Shown here one piece after another: positions 1 through 8,449 of a DNA stretch of 64,000 nt. Positions within the stretch are counted from its first letter, which is position 1; every line of letters begins with the position of its first letter. Under the pieces are notes generated by a model. That model saw only the letters and a list, made by a program, of their open reading frames with translations. It was not told the DNA's origin and made no database searches. The stretch spans positions 1 to 64,000 of the forward strand of contig NZ_AMRI01000013.1 of NCBI RefSeq assembly GCF_000299915.1, in the 5' to 3' direction. The stretch comes from Gallaecimonas xiamenensis 3-C-1. Its GTDB lineage: Bacteria > Pseudomonadota > Gammaproteobacteria > Enterobacterales > Gallaecimonadaceae. The translations under genes were made by a program, and so were the position numbers.

Positions 1-1
1 T

Positions 2-118
2 GACATGCTCCGCCAGCAGCTGGCCGACACCGAAGAAGACCATACCTATTGGCTGGAAAAGCAGCTGCGCCTGATTGACCTGATTGGCTTGCCCAATTAC
101 ATACAGGCCCAGATGTAA
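2..118 (+). CDS. bfr: Bacterioferritin, C-terminal fragment (cut by window edge)
   Basis: Only the last 38 codons are in the window. They read as the final helix of a 24-mer bacterioferritin: a DTEEDH...[10 protein letters not shown] stretch followed by the hallmark ending [11 protein letters not shown]. Bacterioferritin stores iron as a ferric mineral in the cytoplasm. The glutamate/histidine pattern EEDHTYW fits the last ferroxidase ligands of the family. The 5' end and any partner gene lie outside the window. A good terminator follows at once. Identification rests on the tail motif only, but it is a characteristic one. Confidence 0.8.
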   Translation, partial: DMLRQQLADTEEDHTYWLEKQLRLIDLIGLPNYIQAQM

Positions 119-126
119 CAGCAAAG

Positions 127-151
127 AAAGCCGCCGCCAGGCGGCTTTTTT
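127..151 (+). terminator. Rho-independent terminator of bfr
   Basis: The stem AAAGCCGCC / GGCGGCTTT has a GCCA loop and is followed by a T-run directly after the bfr stop codon. The convergent gene on the minus strand ends inside the T-run at 150. Confidence 0.85.
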
Positions 152-926
152 ATGCCTGGTTCAGGGGCTGCAGGCAGACCAGTTTGCAGTCCTTGGCAGC
201 GCTGGGCACCAGGGTGCTTTGCATAAAACGCTGCTCCACTGCGCCCCTGAAGAAACTTCGCTCTCCCCCTTCCCGGTATTGCACCGCCTGGGCCTGCCAG
301 CAACGGCTGAATTCCTGGCTGGCGGCGCTGAGCTCTTCCACCCGCTCCTGCAAAGGCTGATCGGCCGGGTGGCAGGCAAAGTCGCTGCGAAATTCCGCCA
401 CCAGCCGCTGGGCCCTGACCGGCCAGTCGGCGATAAGGGTTCTGGCCAAAGGTGCCAGGAAGACAAATTCCAGGAGGTTGTAGCGCTCGGCGCTTTGGTC
501 CAACCAACCGGCAAAGAGATTCTCGGCGCCGCTGTTCCAGGCTTTGAGATCCCAGCAGCGGTCCAGCAGGTAGGCCGGTACGGCCATCAATCCAGGCAGG
601 GCCAGCAATTCGCCAGCCAGTTCCCCGGCCGGTGGGTCGAGCAGTTCCGGGTCACGTCGCCCGGCCAGTTCAAAGAGGGTGGCCCGCTCGGCAGCCGTCA
701 GTTGCAGGGCCTGAGCCAGGCGCGCCAGGGCGTTGGCTGAAGCGCTGACCTGGCGACCCTGCTCTAAGAAGGTGACCCAGGTCATGCTGACCCCGGCGGC
801 GTCGGCCAGTTCTTCGCGGCGCCAGCCAGGGGTGCGGCGGCGGCCAAAGGCACGGGCCGGGGGCGCCAACCGTTCACGGTGGGCACGGATAAACTGGCCC
901 AGCAGGCGGGCGGCGTCAGGGCTCAT
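150..926 (-). CDS. XRE-family HTH regulator with MmyB-like ligand-binding domain
   Basis: A 258-residue protein starting at the ATG complementary to 924-926; the longer reading upstream would run through the divergent promoter. The N-terminal third (about residues 1-80) is an XRE helix-turn-helix with RRTPGWRREELADAAGVS and WVTFLEQGR, as in MmyB-type regulators. The rest matches the MmyB-like PAS-fold ligand domain (WDLKAWNSGAENLFAGW, then FRSDFACHP). The family binds small hydrophobic ligands, fatty acids in the one structure known to me. It is divergent from a methyltransferase and the gap carries two direct repeats, so autoregulation and control of that neighbour are likely. The inducer cannot be told from sequence. 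Confidence 0.85.
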   Translation of the reverse strand: MSPDAARLLGQFIRAHRERLAPPARAFGRRRTPGWRREELADAAGVSMTWVTFLEQGRQVSASANALARLAQALQLTAAERATLFELAGRRDPELLDPPAGELAGELLALPGLMAVPAYLLDRCWDLKAWNSGAENLFAGWLDQSAERYNLLEFVFLAPLARTLIADWPVRAQRLVAEFRSDFACHPADQPLQERVEELSAASQEFSRCWQAQAVQYREGGERSFFRGAVEQRFMQSTLVPSAAKDCKLVCLQPLNQA

Positions 927-934
927 GGCAGCTT

Positions 935-966
935 TTGTACCAGTATAAAAACCTATCTTGTACCAG
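935..966. promoter_or_regulatory. Direct-repeat operator between MmyB-type regulator and methyltransferase
   Basis: TTGTACCAG occurs exactly at 935-943 and 958-966, 23 bp apart (about two helical turns). On the minus strand a TATACT -10 (942-947) for the regulator overlaps the proximal copy, and the distal copy falls in the spacer. This geometry fits repression of the regulator by its own product. The assignment is inferred. Confidence 0.6.
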
Positions 967-1017
967 CTTAACTGACTCCCAACAATGGCCTGGCCTATCC
1001 AACCAAGGGAGATTTTC

Positions 1018-1785
1018 ATGTCAGAACACCCCCATAACGCCCTGGTCAGCCGCCAGTTCGGTGCCATGGCCCAGGCCTATCTTGCCAGTGCTACCCATGC
1101 CAGCGGCGAAGACCTTGCATTGCTGACCGAGCTGGTAGGCCACAAGCCTCAAGCCCTGGTATTGGACATGGGCTGCGGCGCCGGCCATGCCAGTTTTACT
1201 GTGGCGCCACGGGTAGCCAAGGTGGTGGCCTACGACCTGAGTCCCGAGATGCTGGCGCTGGTGGCCACCGAAGCCGGGCGGCGCGGCCTTGGCAACATAG
1301 TGACCAAGCAGGGGGCAGCGGAACGGTTGCCCTACCCCGACGCCAGCTTTGACCTGGTGATGACCCGCTACAGCAGCCACCATTGGCAGGACATCCAGGC
1401 TGGCCTCAGGCAGATGCGCCGGGTGTTGAAGCCAGGCGGTGTCGGCATCTTTATGGATGTGATCAGCCCAGGCCGGCCGCTGCTGGACACCTGGCTGCAA
1501 AGCCTGGAATTGCTCCGTGATCCCAGCCATGTGCGTAATGGCTCACCGGCCCAATGGCGCCAGCTGCTGGCCGAGGCGGGTTTTGCCCTCACCGACCAGT
1601 GGCAGTTCAAGCTGCCCCTGGATTTTGCCGCTTGGGTAGCACGTATGCAGACGCCCCAGGTACAGGTGGACGCCATCCGCGCCCTGCAACGCCAGGCCAG
1701 CACAGAGGTAAGTGATTACTTCGATTTTGCTGATGACGGCAGTTTTCGCGTGGATACCGGCGTCTTTGTTGCCAGGGGTATCTGA
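1018..1785 (+). CDS. Class I SAM-dependent methyltransferase (UbiE/COQ5-like)
   Basis: 255 residues. The start at 1018 is chosen because AAGGGAGA lies just upstream; the in-frame ATG at 985 has no ribosome site. Motif I is VLDMGCGAGHAS (about residues 47-58), followed by the acidic loop VVAYDLSPEM, motif II FDLVMTRYSSHHW and motif III LKPGG, all of the Methyltransf_11 fold. The SSHHW element is common in small-molecule methyltransferases of the YafE/UbiE group. It is divergently transcribed from the MmyB-type regulator and probably controlled by it. The substrate is unknown and nothing nearby suggests a pathway. Confidence 0.8.
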   Translation: MSEHPHNALVSRQFGAMAQAYLASATHASGEDLALLTELVGHKPQALVLDMGCGAGHASFTVAPRVAKVVAYDLSPEMLALVATEAGRRGLGNIVTKQGAAERLPYPDASFDLVMTRYSSHHWQDIQAGLRQMRRVLKPGGVGIFMDVISPGRPLLDTWLQSLELLRDPSHVRNGSPAQWRQLLAEAGFALTDQWQFKLPLDFAAWVARMQTPQVQVDAIRALQRQASTEVSDYFDFADDGSFRVDTGVFVARGI

Positions 1786-1811
1786 CCCAGACAGCTTCGG
1801 CGCCGCCCTGC

Positions 1812-1828
1812 CTTAAGGTTCCCCTAAG
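1812..1828 (+). promoter_or_regulatory. Candidate BasR/PmrA box upstream of dgkA
   Basis: CTTAAG-N5-CCTAAG matches the PmrA/BasR half-site pattern HTTAAK-N5-HTTAAK with one mismatch in the second half. It lies 44 bp before dgkA, whose downstream partner is a lipid phosphatase, so control by an antimicrobial-peptide or metal two-component system is plausible. This is a short motif and is inferred only. Confidence 0.35.
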
Positions 1829-1871
1829 CAGCACAGGCCAAGCTCAGCGCCTTCACCATGGGGAGAGTGGT

Positions 1872-2231
1872 ATGAAACCCGGACACACTGGCCTTAAGCG
1901 GATACTGCTGGCAGGCCGATACTCGATGCAGGGACTGGGCGCCGCCTGGCGCAGCGAAGCGGCGGTACGCCAGGAAATTGGCCTTATCCTGCTGGCCGTT
2001 CCCGCCAGCTTTTTCCTGCCGGTAACGGGCCTGGAACGGGCCTTGCTGATCGCCGCCGTGTTGCTGGTACTGGTGGTGGAACTGCTCAATTCCGCCATTG
2101 AAGCGGTGGTGGACCGCATCGGCCCCGAATACCACGAACTGTCCGGCCGCGCCAAAGATATGGGTTCGGCCGCCGTCCTTATTACCCTGCTGCTGGCGGC
2201 TTTGGTATGGCTAAGTATTCTCTGGCCCTGA
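1872..2231 (+). CDS. dgkA: Diacylglycerol kinase DgkA
   Basis: 119 residues, close to the 122 of E. coli DgkA. This small trimeric inner-membrane enzyme phosphorylates diacylglycerol left over from membrane-derived glucan or lipid A modification, returning it to phospholipid synthesis. The family signature VELLNSAIEAVVDR is intact at about residues 73-86, including the catalytic Glu-Asn-Ser-Ala-Ile-Glu core, flanked by three hydrophobic helices. A GGGGAG ribosome site precedes the start. It overlaps the downstream PAP2 gene by 25 bp, so the two are translationally coupled and probably work on the same lipid pool. Confidence 0.95.
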   Translation: MKPGHTGLKRILLAGRYSMQGLGAAWRSEAAVRQEIGLILLAVPASFFLPVTGLERALLIAAVLLVLVVELLNSAIEAVVDRIGPEYHELSGRAKDMGSAAVLITLLLAALVWLSILWP

Positions 2232-2914
2232 TCGGCGGCTGGGCCCTGGCCCTGCTGCTGGTGATTTGGCACGGCCCCGACTTTGCCCTGGCCCATTTCT
2301 GGTACGGCCTGGAAGGGGGCCAGTGGAGCCTGCAAAACCATTGGCTGGTCAAAGGCATCTTCCATGAAGGGGGCCGCCACCTGACCACCCTGCTTTATGT
2401 GGTGGTGCTGCTGGGCTTGGCCCTTAACTGGCGAAAGCCGGCGCGGCGCAACTGGCTCTACCTGGCCCTGACCCTGCCGCTGGTGGTGTTGGTGGTGGGC
2501 ACCGTCAAGCACCTGGTGCCCATGGACTGCCCCTGGAACCTGATGTCCTTCGGTGGCAACAGGCCCTTTATTGCCCTGTTTGCCCAGAGGCCGGACACCA
2601 TGCCGGCCAGCCTGTGCTTCCCTGCCGGCCATGCCAGCAGCGGCTATGCCTGGCTGGCGCTCTACTTTGCCCTGGGCAAACGCCGCTGGAGTTGGCTGCC
2701 GGGGATGCTGCTGGGGCTGAGTTTTGGCCTGGCCCAGCAGCTGCGGGGTGCCCATTTCCTGTCCCATGATCTGTGGACCCTGATGCTGAGCCTGACCCTG
2801 AGCTGGCTTATGGCCCGTTGGCTGCTTCCCACAACAGTTGCAGCGCCAGCGCGGTCAGCACCAGTTGAAATAGCCGATGAAAGCGCGCTTCAGACAGGCG
2901 CCCCAGCGTCTTAA
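2207..2914 (+). CDS. PAP2-superfamily membrane phosphatase (lipid/lipid A type)
   Basis: 235 residues with about six membrane segments. The three phosphatase motifs are recognisable: KHLVPMDCPW (about 102-111, a degenerate KX6RP), CFPAGHASSGY (about 137-147, PSGH variant with Ala) and RGAHFLSHDLWT (about 180-191, SRX5HX3D-like with His and Asp kept). Proteins of this type remove phosphate from undecaprenyl pyrophosphate or lipid A. Coupling to dgkA supports an envelope-lipid role. The C-terminal tail after about residue 205 is Ala/Pro-rich and lies in a 107-bp antiparallel overlap with the TSUP gene, so the natural end of the domain may be earlier. Exact substrate is unknown. Confidence 0.85.
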   Translation: MAKYSLALIGGWALALLLVIWHGPDFALAHFWYGLEGGQWSLQNHWLVKGIFHEGGRHLTTLLYVVVLLGLALNWRKPARRNWLYLALTLPLVVLVVGTVKHLVPMDCPWNLMSFGGNRPFIALFAQRPDTMPASLCFPAGHASSGYAWLALYFALGKRRWSWLPGMLLGLSFGLAQQLRGAHFLSHDLWTLMLSLTLSWLMARWLLPTTVAAPARSAPVEIADESALQTGAPAS

Positions 2915-3536
2915 GCCCAAGCCAGGTCCCCAATAGGCCGGCCAGGAACATGCTCAAGATCAGGGGCCACCAGTCCTTGAACACAAAGCCGGCCATGCCG
3001 AACACCAGGGCCTTGGGGGCGTGCTGAATGCTCATGGCCCCGGCGAAGGTGGCCACCGCCTGGAAGCGGTCGGCGCTGCGGGCCTTGATAAAGGCCGCCA
3101 CCAAAGGCCCTGAAGCCCCCACAAAGAGCGACACAAACCCCGTCACCAAGGCCGCCAGCCCCAAACCGAAGCGCCCCAAGGCCCTTTTGGGCAGGGCCGG
3201 CCCCCAGCACAGATACAGCACGAAAAGGGCAATGGCCAGCTGCAAGACGCTGCCCGGCAGCTGCACCAGCAGCCAACTGGCAAGGGCCGCCCCGGCCAGG
3301 CTCAAGGGCGCGAACACCGCTAGGGTAGGCCAATGAATATGGCGCCAGGACAAGGCCCCCCGCCCCAGGTTGGACCCCAGCTGCACCAGGCCATGGACGG
3401 GAATGATGGCCGCCGGTGGCAGTATCAGCGCCATAAAAGCAATCAGGATGGCGCCACCACCGGCCCCAAGGGCGGCGGTGACAAAAGAGGTGAAGGCCGA
3501 CATCAGCGTCAGCCCCCAAAAACTGGCATCCAACAA
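2808..3536 (-). CDS. TSUP (TauE/SafE) family membrane permease
   Basis: 242 residues with about eight hydrophobic segments. It has the TSUP pattern: an N-terminal GAGGGAILIAFMALILPPA loop, a central SLFVGASGPLVAAFI repeat and a conserved GTWLGLKTL near the C-terminus. Members export or import sulfite, sulfoacetate or other organic anions; the substrate here is unknown. The start is a TTG at 3534-3536 with GGAG seven bases upstream; an internal ATG 11 codons later is the alternative. It lies 30 bp downstream of the amidohydrolase on the same strand, so they are probably one operon. Its 3' end overlaps the convergent PAP2 gene by 107 bp. Confidence 0.85.
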   Translation of the reverse strand: MLDASFWGLTLMSAFTSFVTAALGAGGGAILIAFMALILPPAAIIPVHGLVQLGSNLGRGALSWRHIHWPTLAVFAPLSLAGAALASWLLVQLPGSVLQLAIALFVLYLCWGPALPKRALGRFGLGLAALVTGFVSLFVGASGPLVAAFIKARSADRFQAVATFAGAMSIQHAPKALVFGMAGFVFKDWWPLILSMFLAGLLGTWLGLKTLGRLSEARFHRLFQLVLTALALQLLWEAANGP

Positions 3537-3566
3537 AGGCGGGCTCCTACCGGCGCCAGGCCGGCG

Positions 3567-4841
3567 TTACTGCTTGAAAACCTGGCCGTCTTTCATCACA
3601 AAGCTGACCTGCTGCATCAGCCTGATATCGGCCAGGGGGTCACCGGGCACCGCCACCAGGTCGGCCAGCTTGCCCGCTTCAACGCTGCCCAGCTTATCAC
3701 TGACCCCCAGCAGACTGGCAGCGTCCCGGGTGGCGCTGAGGATGGCGTCCAGGGGTGCCATGCCCGCTTCCACCATGTAGCCAAATTCACGGCCGTTCTG
3801 GCCATGGGGATAAACACCGGCGTCGGTGCCGAAGGCGATTTTCACCCCGGCCTTATGGGCCTTGGCGAAGGTGGCCTGGATCAGCGGCCCTATGGTGCGG
3901 GCCTTGGGGCGGACGATTTCCGGGTAAAGGCCGTCGATTTCGGCGTTGGCCGCCGCTGTCTTTCCGGCAATGATAGTGGGCACAAACCAGGTGCCCGCCT
4001 TCTTCATGGCCTTGAAGACTTCGTCGTCCATGTAGGTGCCGTGTTCGATGGAGTCCACCCCGGCGTGAATGGCCCTGAGCATGCCTTCCTTACCGTGGGC
4101 GTGGACCGCCACCTTCATGCCGTAGTCCTTGGCGGTGGCGACGATGGCCGCCAGCTCGTCATTCATAAATTGCGGGTTCTGGCCTGATTTGGCCACAGAC
4201 AACACGCCGCCGGTAGCGGTGATCTTGATGACGTCGGCGCCGTCCTTGTAGCGCTGACGCACCGCCTGGCGGGCCTCATAGGGGCCGTTGATCACCCCTT
4301 CGGCGGGGCCGGGGTTACCCATTAGGTGCATGGCGGAGCCGTTGGTGGGGTCGGCATGGCCGCCGGTGGTGGCAATGGCCTTGGCCGCCGTGTAGATGCG
4401 CGGGCCGGGCAGCAACCCCTTGTTGATGGCGTTACGCAGGGCCACGGTCACGTTGAAGGCGTCCCCCAGATCCCGCACCGTGGTAAAGCCGGCGTCCAGG
4501 GTGGTTTTGGCATAAACCACAGAGCGCAGGGCGTAGTCGGCGGGGTTGAGGGTGTAGTCTTCGCTGTAGCTGCCGGGGGCAAACTGGAAGGACAAATGGG
4601 TGTGCATGTCCATCAGCCCCGGCATCAAGGTGGCGTCCTTGAGATCCAGCACCTGGTCGCCGGCGGCCGGGGCCTGGTAGCCGGCCTTGACGGCGACGAT
4701 GCGGTTGCCGTCCACCACCACGGTGCGCTCGGTCATGGGCGCCTTGCCGGTGCCGTCAATCAAGCGGCCTGCGTGGATCAGGGTGGCCGCCTGGCCGCCA
4801 AAGGCAACCAGCAGGGCGGTGGTGCAGAGGGTCAATCGCAT
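3567..4841 (-). CDS. Secreted metal-dependent amidohydrolase (prolidase / imidazolonepropionase-like)
   Basis: 424 residues from the ATG at 4841, preceded by AAGGAGA; a longer reading to 4880 lacks a ribosome site. It begins with a signal peptide ([18 protein letters not shown]), so it should be periplasmic. The metal site is complete: HTH at about residues 80-82 (MDMHTHLSF), the bridging-lysine strand [29 protein letters not shown] and the catalytic Asp in [12 protein letters not shown]. This is the subgroup that includes Xaa-Pro and Xaa-Arg dipeptidases. Dipeptide hydrolysis is the likely activity, but substrate specificity cannot be read. The downstream permease might take up a product. 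Confidence 0.85.
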   Translation of the reverse strand: MRLTLCTTALLVAFGGQAATLIHAGRLIDGTGKAPMTERTVVVDGNRIVAVKAGYQAPAAGDQVLDLKDATLMPGLMDMHTHLSFQFAPGSYSEDYTLNPADYALRSVVYAKTTLDAGFTTVRDLGDAFNVTVALRNAINKGLLPGPRIYTAAKAIATTGGHADPTNGSAMHLMGNPGPAEGVINGPYEARQAVRQRYKDGADVIKITATGGVLSVAKSGQNPQFMNDELAAIVATAKDYGMKVAVHAHGKEGMLRAIHAGVDSIEHGTYMDDEVFKAMKKAGTWFVPTIIAGKTAAANAEIDGLYPEIVRPKARTIGPLIQATFAKAHKAGVKIAFGTDAGVYPHGQNGREFGYMVEAGMAPLDAILSATRDAASLLGVSDKLGSVEAGKLADLVAVPGDPLADIRLMQQVSFVMKDGQVFKQ

Positions 4842-5118
4842 GGCTATCGTCTCCTTGAAGGGCTTTGTCATTGATAACAAGGCATTTACATCAAGACTGC
4901 CTTGCTGCGACCAACCCCCGCCAGGGTGAGACAGATAGCCAAGAGTCCGCCCCCATCAGCCGGCATCTCCGAGGTATTGCCGTTAACCTAGCCAGGCAAG
5001 ACAGTGGCTGAGGATTTGCTCTAGGCTGTAGGTTCAGCGCCCGCAGGATTTGTGGGGAGGCAGGCGGCTCGTGACGCTGGGAGCACCATTAACCACATAA
5101 TTGAAAAGGAAGCACATT
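4842..5118. other. Intergenic region between divergent amidohydrolase and RebB-like gene
   Basis: 277 bp with no convincing ORF. An interrupted inverted repeat (AAGGCA ... TGCCTT, about 4880-4904) lies just upstream of the amidohydrolase start and could be an operator. I could not identify a convincing promoter for the RebB-like gene. Confidence 0.4.
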
Positions 5119-5379
5119 ATGGCAATGCCAACGGCAGTAAACGGCCAAGTTACCGACGCCGTTTCCAAAGAAGACAGCAAAACCCCTAACGAGGCGCCAG
5201 CGCTGGCCGCCGGCGAATTGATGATGGCCGCCAGCCAGGCACTGGCCAACGCCGCCCACAACGCCCCAGCGGAGCAGCAAGACGATGGCGTTACCGCCCA
5301 GGCGGCATTGACGCAGGGCGTGGATACCCTGCTAAACCTCGATGCCGCAGCTGGCGAGGTGGGGACCGGCAGGCCCTGA
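5119..5379 (+). CDS. RebB-like R-body / killing-trait family protein
   Basis: 86 residues starting at the ATG preceded by AAAAGGAAG. The sequence follows the RebB family (Pfam 'killing trait'): AMPTAVNGQVTDAV at the N-terminus, an APALAAGELMMAASQALANAAHNA helix in the middle and TAQAALTQGVDTLLNLDAAA near the end. Reb proteins polymerise into R-bodies, coiled protein ribbons that unroll at low pH, first known from Caedibacter. Reb genes normally occur as several tandem paralogues with a dedicated regulator. Here there is one copy, with unrelated genes on either side. It may be a remnant, a structural protein with another use, or a satellite of a locus elsewhere. Family call is strong; function is open. 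Confidence 0.75.
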   Translation: MAMPTAVNGQVTDAVSKEDSKTPNEAPALAAGELMMAASQALANAAHNAPAEQQDDGVTAQAALTQGVDTLLNLDAAAGEVGTGRP

Positions 5380-5458
5380 GCCCGCACCGGCACTCTGGCG
5401 GTATCGGCTGCCTAGGCCGTTATCGCCACCTTGAGGACCGCAAGCACCGGTGACTTCA

Positions 5459-5938
5459 TCAACCCACCATATAGGTGCCGGTACCGAAGGCGATATGGTC
5501 GCCGGCCTCGTTGTGCAGCTCCATGCGGGTCACCGCCACCTTGTTGCCAGCGCGGATAATGGTGGCGGTGGCCACAAACGCCTCGCCCCGGCCCGGGCGC
5601 AGGTAATCCACCCGCATGTCGATGGTGCCCATCTTGCCGAACTTGTCGGCCAGTTCCCTGACGGTGGCACCGTCGAATTTGTCGGTCACCGAAGCGATGG
5701 CGGCCAGGCCCCCCACCACGTCCAGCACCGAAGCGGTCACGCCGCCGTGGAGGATCTTCTGTACCGGGTTGCCCAGCAGGTCGTTCTTCATGGCAAAGCG
5801 CACTTCCACTGCGTCGGCCTCGTAGCGGGTCACCTTCAGGCCCAGCACCTTGTTAAAGGGCATCTGGGCGGTGAAAAGATCACCAACAAAAGCCAGGATC
5901 TCGTCCCGGGTTAGCGGGGTTTGGGTTAAAGACGTCAT
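5459..5938 (-). CDS. yigI: YigI-type hotdog-fold thioesterase
   Basis: 159 residues from the ATG at 5938. It has the hotdog thioesterase pattern: FAMKNDLLGNPVQKILHGG with the conserved HGG (about residue 71), then the long helix TASVLDVVGGLAAI and the strand pair MRVDYLRPGRGEAFVATA. These enzymes hydrolyse acyl-CoA thioesters. In E. coli yigI also lies close to recQ, and here recQ is the divergent neighbour, which supports orthology. The shared gap of about 110 bp is AT-rich and should hold both promoters. Confidence 0.85.
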   Translation of the reverse strand: MTSLTQTPLTRDEILAFVGDLFTAQMPFNKVLGLKVTRYEADAVEVRFAMKNDLLGNPVQKILHGGVTASVLDVVGGLAAIASVTDKFDGATVRELADKFGKMGTIDMRVDYLRPGRGEAFVATATIIRAGNKVAVTRMELHNEAGDHIAFGTGTYMVG

Positions 5939-6048
5939 TTCCTTCCAACCTAATTTTTTGATTCTGCTGATTTTTATCTTGAGTAACCGCCGTATCACGG
6001 CCCACCAGAAAGACAAGGCTCCCTCCTTCCATTACAATGGCCGGCGCT

Positions 6049-7878
6049 ATGAGCATGTCCCAAGCCCCCGTCTTTGTGAAGTCCTCCGATGAGTCGCCTC
6101 AGTCTGTGCTGGCGTCCGTGTTCGGCTATGACCAGTTCCGCCCAGGCCAACAGGCGGTGGTGGACGCCGTGGTGGCGGGGCGCGACGCCCTGGTGATCAT
6201 GCCCACGGGGGGCGGCAAGTCCCTCTGTTACCAGGTACCGGCCCTGGTACTGCCCGGCACTGCCATCGTGATCTCGCCGCTGATCTCTCTGATGAAAGAT
6301 CAGGTGGACCAGCTGCTGGCCATGGGGGTGCGGGCCGCTTACCTGAATTCGGCCCTGCCCAGGGACCAGCAATGGCAGGTACTGAACCAGCTGCATCACG
6401 GCGAACTGGATCTGTTGTATGTCTCCCCCGAGCGCCTCAGCCAGCCGGACTTCCAGCAGCGGCTCCTTGAGATCCCCATCAGCCTGTTCGCGGTGGACGA
6501 AGCTCACTGCATTTCCTCCTGGGGCCACGATTTTCGCCCCGAGTACATGGCCCTTGGCCAGCTGAAACGGCATTTCCCACAAGTGCCGTTGATGGCCCTG
6601 ACCGCCACCGCCGACAAGGCCACCCGCCAGGATATCCAGCAGCGCCTGGGCCTGGACGACCCCTATTTCAACCTGTCCAGTTTCGACCGGCCCAATATTC
6701 GCTACCTGGTGGTGGAAAAGTTCAAACCCATCAACCAGTTGCTGCAATATCTGGAAGGCCAGCGCGGCCAGAGCGGCATCATTTACGCCGGCTCGCGCAA
6801 AAGGGTGGACGACATTGCCCAAAAGCTCCGGGGCCAGGGCTTTAACGCCGCCGGCTACCACGCCGGGCTCAGCAATGACGAGCGCCAGTTCGTGCAGGAC
6901 GCCTTCCAAAAAGACGAAGTGGACATAGTGGTGGCCACCGTGGCCTTCGGCATGGGCATCAACAAGCCGGACGTGCGCTTTGTCGCCCACTTCGACCTGC
7001 CCAAGAACATCGAGTCCTACTACCAGGAAACCGGCCGTGCCGGCCGTGATGGCCTGCCGTCCGAGGCCTGGATGCTGTTTGAGCCGGGCGATGTGGCGCG
7101 GGTACGCAGCCTGATTGAGCTTTCTGAAAACGAGGCCCAGCAGAAGGTGGAGCTGATGAAGCTCAACGCCATGGCCGGCTTTGCCGAGGGCCTGACCTGC
7201 CGGCGCCAGGTGCTGCTGAACTACTTCGGCCAATACAGCGGCGAGCGCTGCGGCAACTGCGATATCTGCCTGGACCCGCCCCAGACCCTGGACGGCACCG
7301 AACTGGCCCAAAAGGCCATGAGCTGCATCTACCGTACCGGCCAGCGCTTCGGGGTTGGCCATATCGTCGAGGTGCTGCGCGGTGGCCAAACGGCCCGCAT
7401 CAAGGAACTGGGCCACGACAAGCTCAGCACCTGGGGCCTGGGCAAGGACCAGGGCCACGATTACTGGGTCAGTATCATCCGCCAGCTTATTCACCACGGC
7501 CTGGTGATGCAGGACATCACCCGCCAGAGTGCCCTGGTGCTGACCGAGGCGGCCCGGCCGGTGCTAAAAGGGGAGCGGCCGCTGCTGCTGGCGGTGCCGC
7601 GCCTGGTGACCCGTGTCAAACAGACCCGCGCCACCGACAACAGCGCCGCCGACAAGGTGCTGTTTGCCCGCCTCAAAAAGCTGCGTAAGCAACTGGCCGA
7701 CGAATTCGAAGTGCCCCCCTACGTGGTGTTCAACGACGCCACCCTGGCAGAGATGGCCAGCCATTTCCCTACCTCTGACGCCGAGCTGCTGGCCATCAGT
7801 GGCGTCGGCCAGACCAAGCTGTCGCGCTACGGCGAGCCCTTTTTGGGCCTTATCACCGACTACCTCAACAAGGGCTAA
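6049..7878 (+). CDS. recQ: ATP-dependent DNA helicase RecQ
   Basis: 609 residues, matching E. coli RecQ (about 609). RecQ is a 3'-5' helicase acting in recombination-dependent repair and restart of stalled forks. Visible in order: the Q-motif region [10 protein letters not shown], Walker [13 protein letters not shown], the DEAH box [20 protein letters not shown], motif [14 protein letters not shown], the zinc site C-x16-C-x2-C-x2-C (CRRQ...CGNCDIC), a winged helix, and a C-terminal HRDC domain (about residues 520-609). Possible ATG starts are 6037, 6049 and 6055; none has a strong Shine-Dalgarno, and 6049/6055 give the family length. Confidence 0.95.
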   Translation: MSMSQAPVFVKSSDESPQSVLASVFGYDQFRPGQQAVVDAVVAGRDALVIMPTGGGKSLCYQVPALVLPGTAIVISPLISLMKDQVDQLLAMGVRAAYLNSALPRDQQWQVLNQLHHGELDLLYVSPERLSQPDFQQRLLEIPISLFAVDEAHCISSWGHDFRPEYMALGQLKRHFPQVPLMALTATADKATRQDIQQRLGLDDPYFNLSSFDRPNIRYLVVEKFKPINQLLQYLEGQRGQSGIIYAGSRKRVDDIAQKLRGQGFNAAGYHAGLSNDERQFVQDAFQKDEVDIVVATVAFGMGINKPDVRFVAHFDLPKNIESYYQETGRAGRDGLPSEAWMLFEPGDVARVRSLIELSENEAQQKVELMKLNAMAGFAEGLTCRRQVLLNYFGQYSGERCGNCDICLDPPQTLDGTELAQKAMSCIYRTGQRFGVGHIVEVLRGGQTARIKELGHDKLSTWGLGKDQGHDYWVSIIRQLIHHGLVMQDITRQSALVLTEAARPVLKGERPLLLAVPRLVTRVKQTRATDNSAADKVLFARLKKLRKQLADEFEVPPYVVFNDATLAEMASHFPTSDAELLAISGVGQTKLSRYGEPFLGLITDYLNKG

Positions 7879-7891
7879 GGCCGGCTGGCGA

Positions 7892-8413
7892 TCAGCCTTC
7901 CAGCCAGGGGGCCAGGCTGTCGAAGCCGGTCTGCTTGCCGTCAAAAAGCCGCAACAACAACACCCCCAGGATCTGGGCCAAGGCGCCTTGGGCTTTGTCT
8001 TCACCCGTGATGGCCGCCAAGGCGGACAGGTAATGGGCTTTGGCCTGCGCCAGTTGGCTGTCGGCAGCGATGGCGTCATTGTCGCGGCCCCTTATGTAGT
8101 CCAGCAGCAGGGTCAGCTCACCGGCAAAGTCGGCTTCCATGGCCAGGGCCAGGGTTTCCAGGGCAGCCTGTTGCTGCTGGCGGCTTGGCTGTTCTGCCAA
8201 GACCAGCTCCGGCAGGGCGGTGCCGTAGACCGAACTGGCCGCAAAGAGCGCTTCCTTGCTGGCAAAGTAGTGATAGAGAACTCCCTTTGACACCCCCAGA
8301 GCATCGGCCATGGCCCGCATGCTCAGGCCGTGGTAACCCTTGGCCCGAAAGACTGCCACGGCGCGGCTGGCCAGTTCCTGGCGGTATTGCTGATGGTCGA
8401 CACGTTTTGGCAT
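7892..8413 (-). CDS. TetR/AcrR-family repressor
   Basis: 173 residues. The N-terminal TetR helix-turn-helix is clear (AVAVFRAKGYHGLSMRAMAD, then LGVSKGVLYHYFASKEALF), with a variable all-helical ligand domain after about residue 60. It is divergent from a DUF4336 gene and two GACCA-type half-site elements lie in the 95-bp gap, one overlapping its own promoter. Repression of itself and the neighbour is therefore likely. The inducing ligand is unknown. Its 3' end lies 13 bp from the recQ stop. Confidence 0.85.
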   Translation of the reverse strand: MPKRVDHQQYRQELASRAVAVFRAKGYHGLSMRAMADALGVSKGVLYHYFASKEALFAASSVYGTALPELVLAEQPSRQQQQAALETLALAMEADFAGELTLLLDYIRGRDNDAIAADSQLAQAKAHYLSALAAITGEDKAQGALAQILGVLLLRLFDGKQTGFDSLAPWLEG

Positions 8414-8428
8414 GGGAACTCCTTTTTA

Positions 8429-8440
8429 GACCACTCGGAC
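8429..8440. promoter_or_regulatory. TetR operator site 1 overlapping the tetR promoter
   Basis: GACCACTCGGAC is an imperfect copy of the second site. The minus-strand promoter TTGGCT (8462-8467), 17-bp spacer, TATAGT (8439-8444) reads into the repressor gene, and this element sits at its -10/start region, as expected for autorepression. Confidence 0.55.
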
Positions 8441-8449
8441 TATAAAGAA

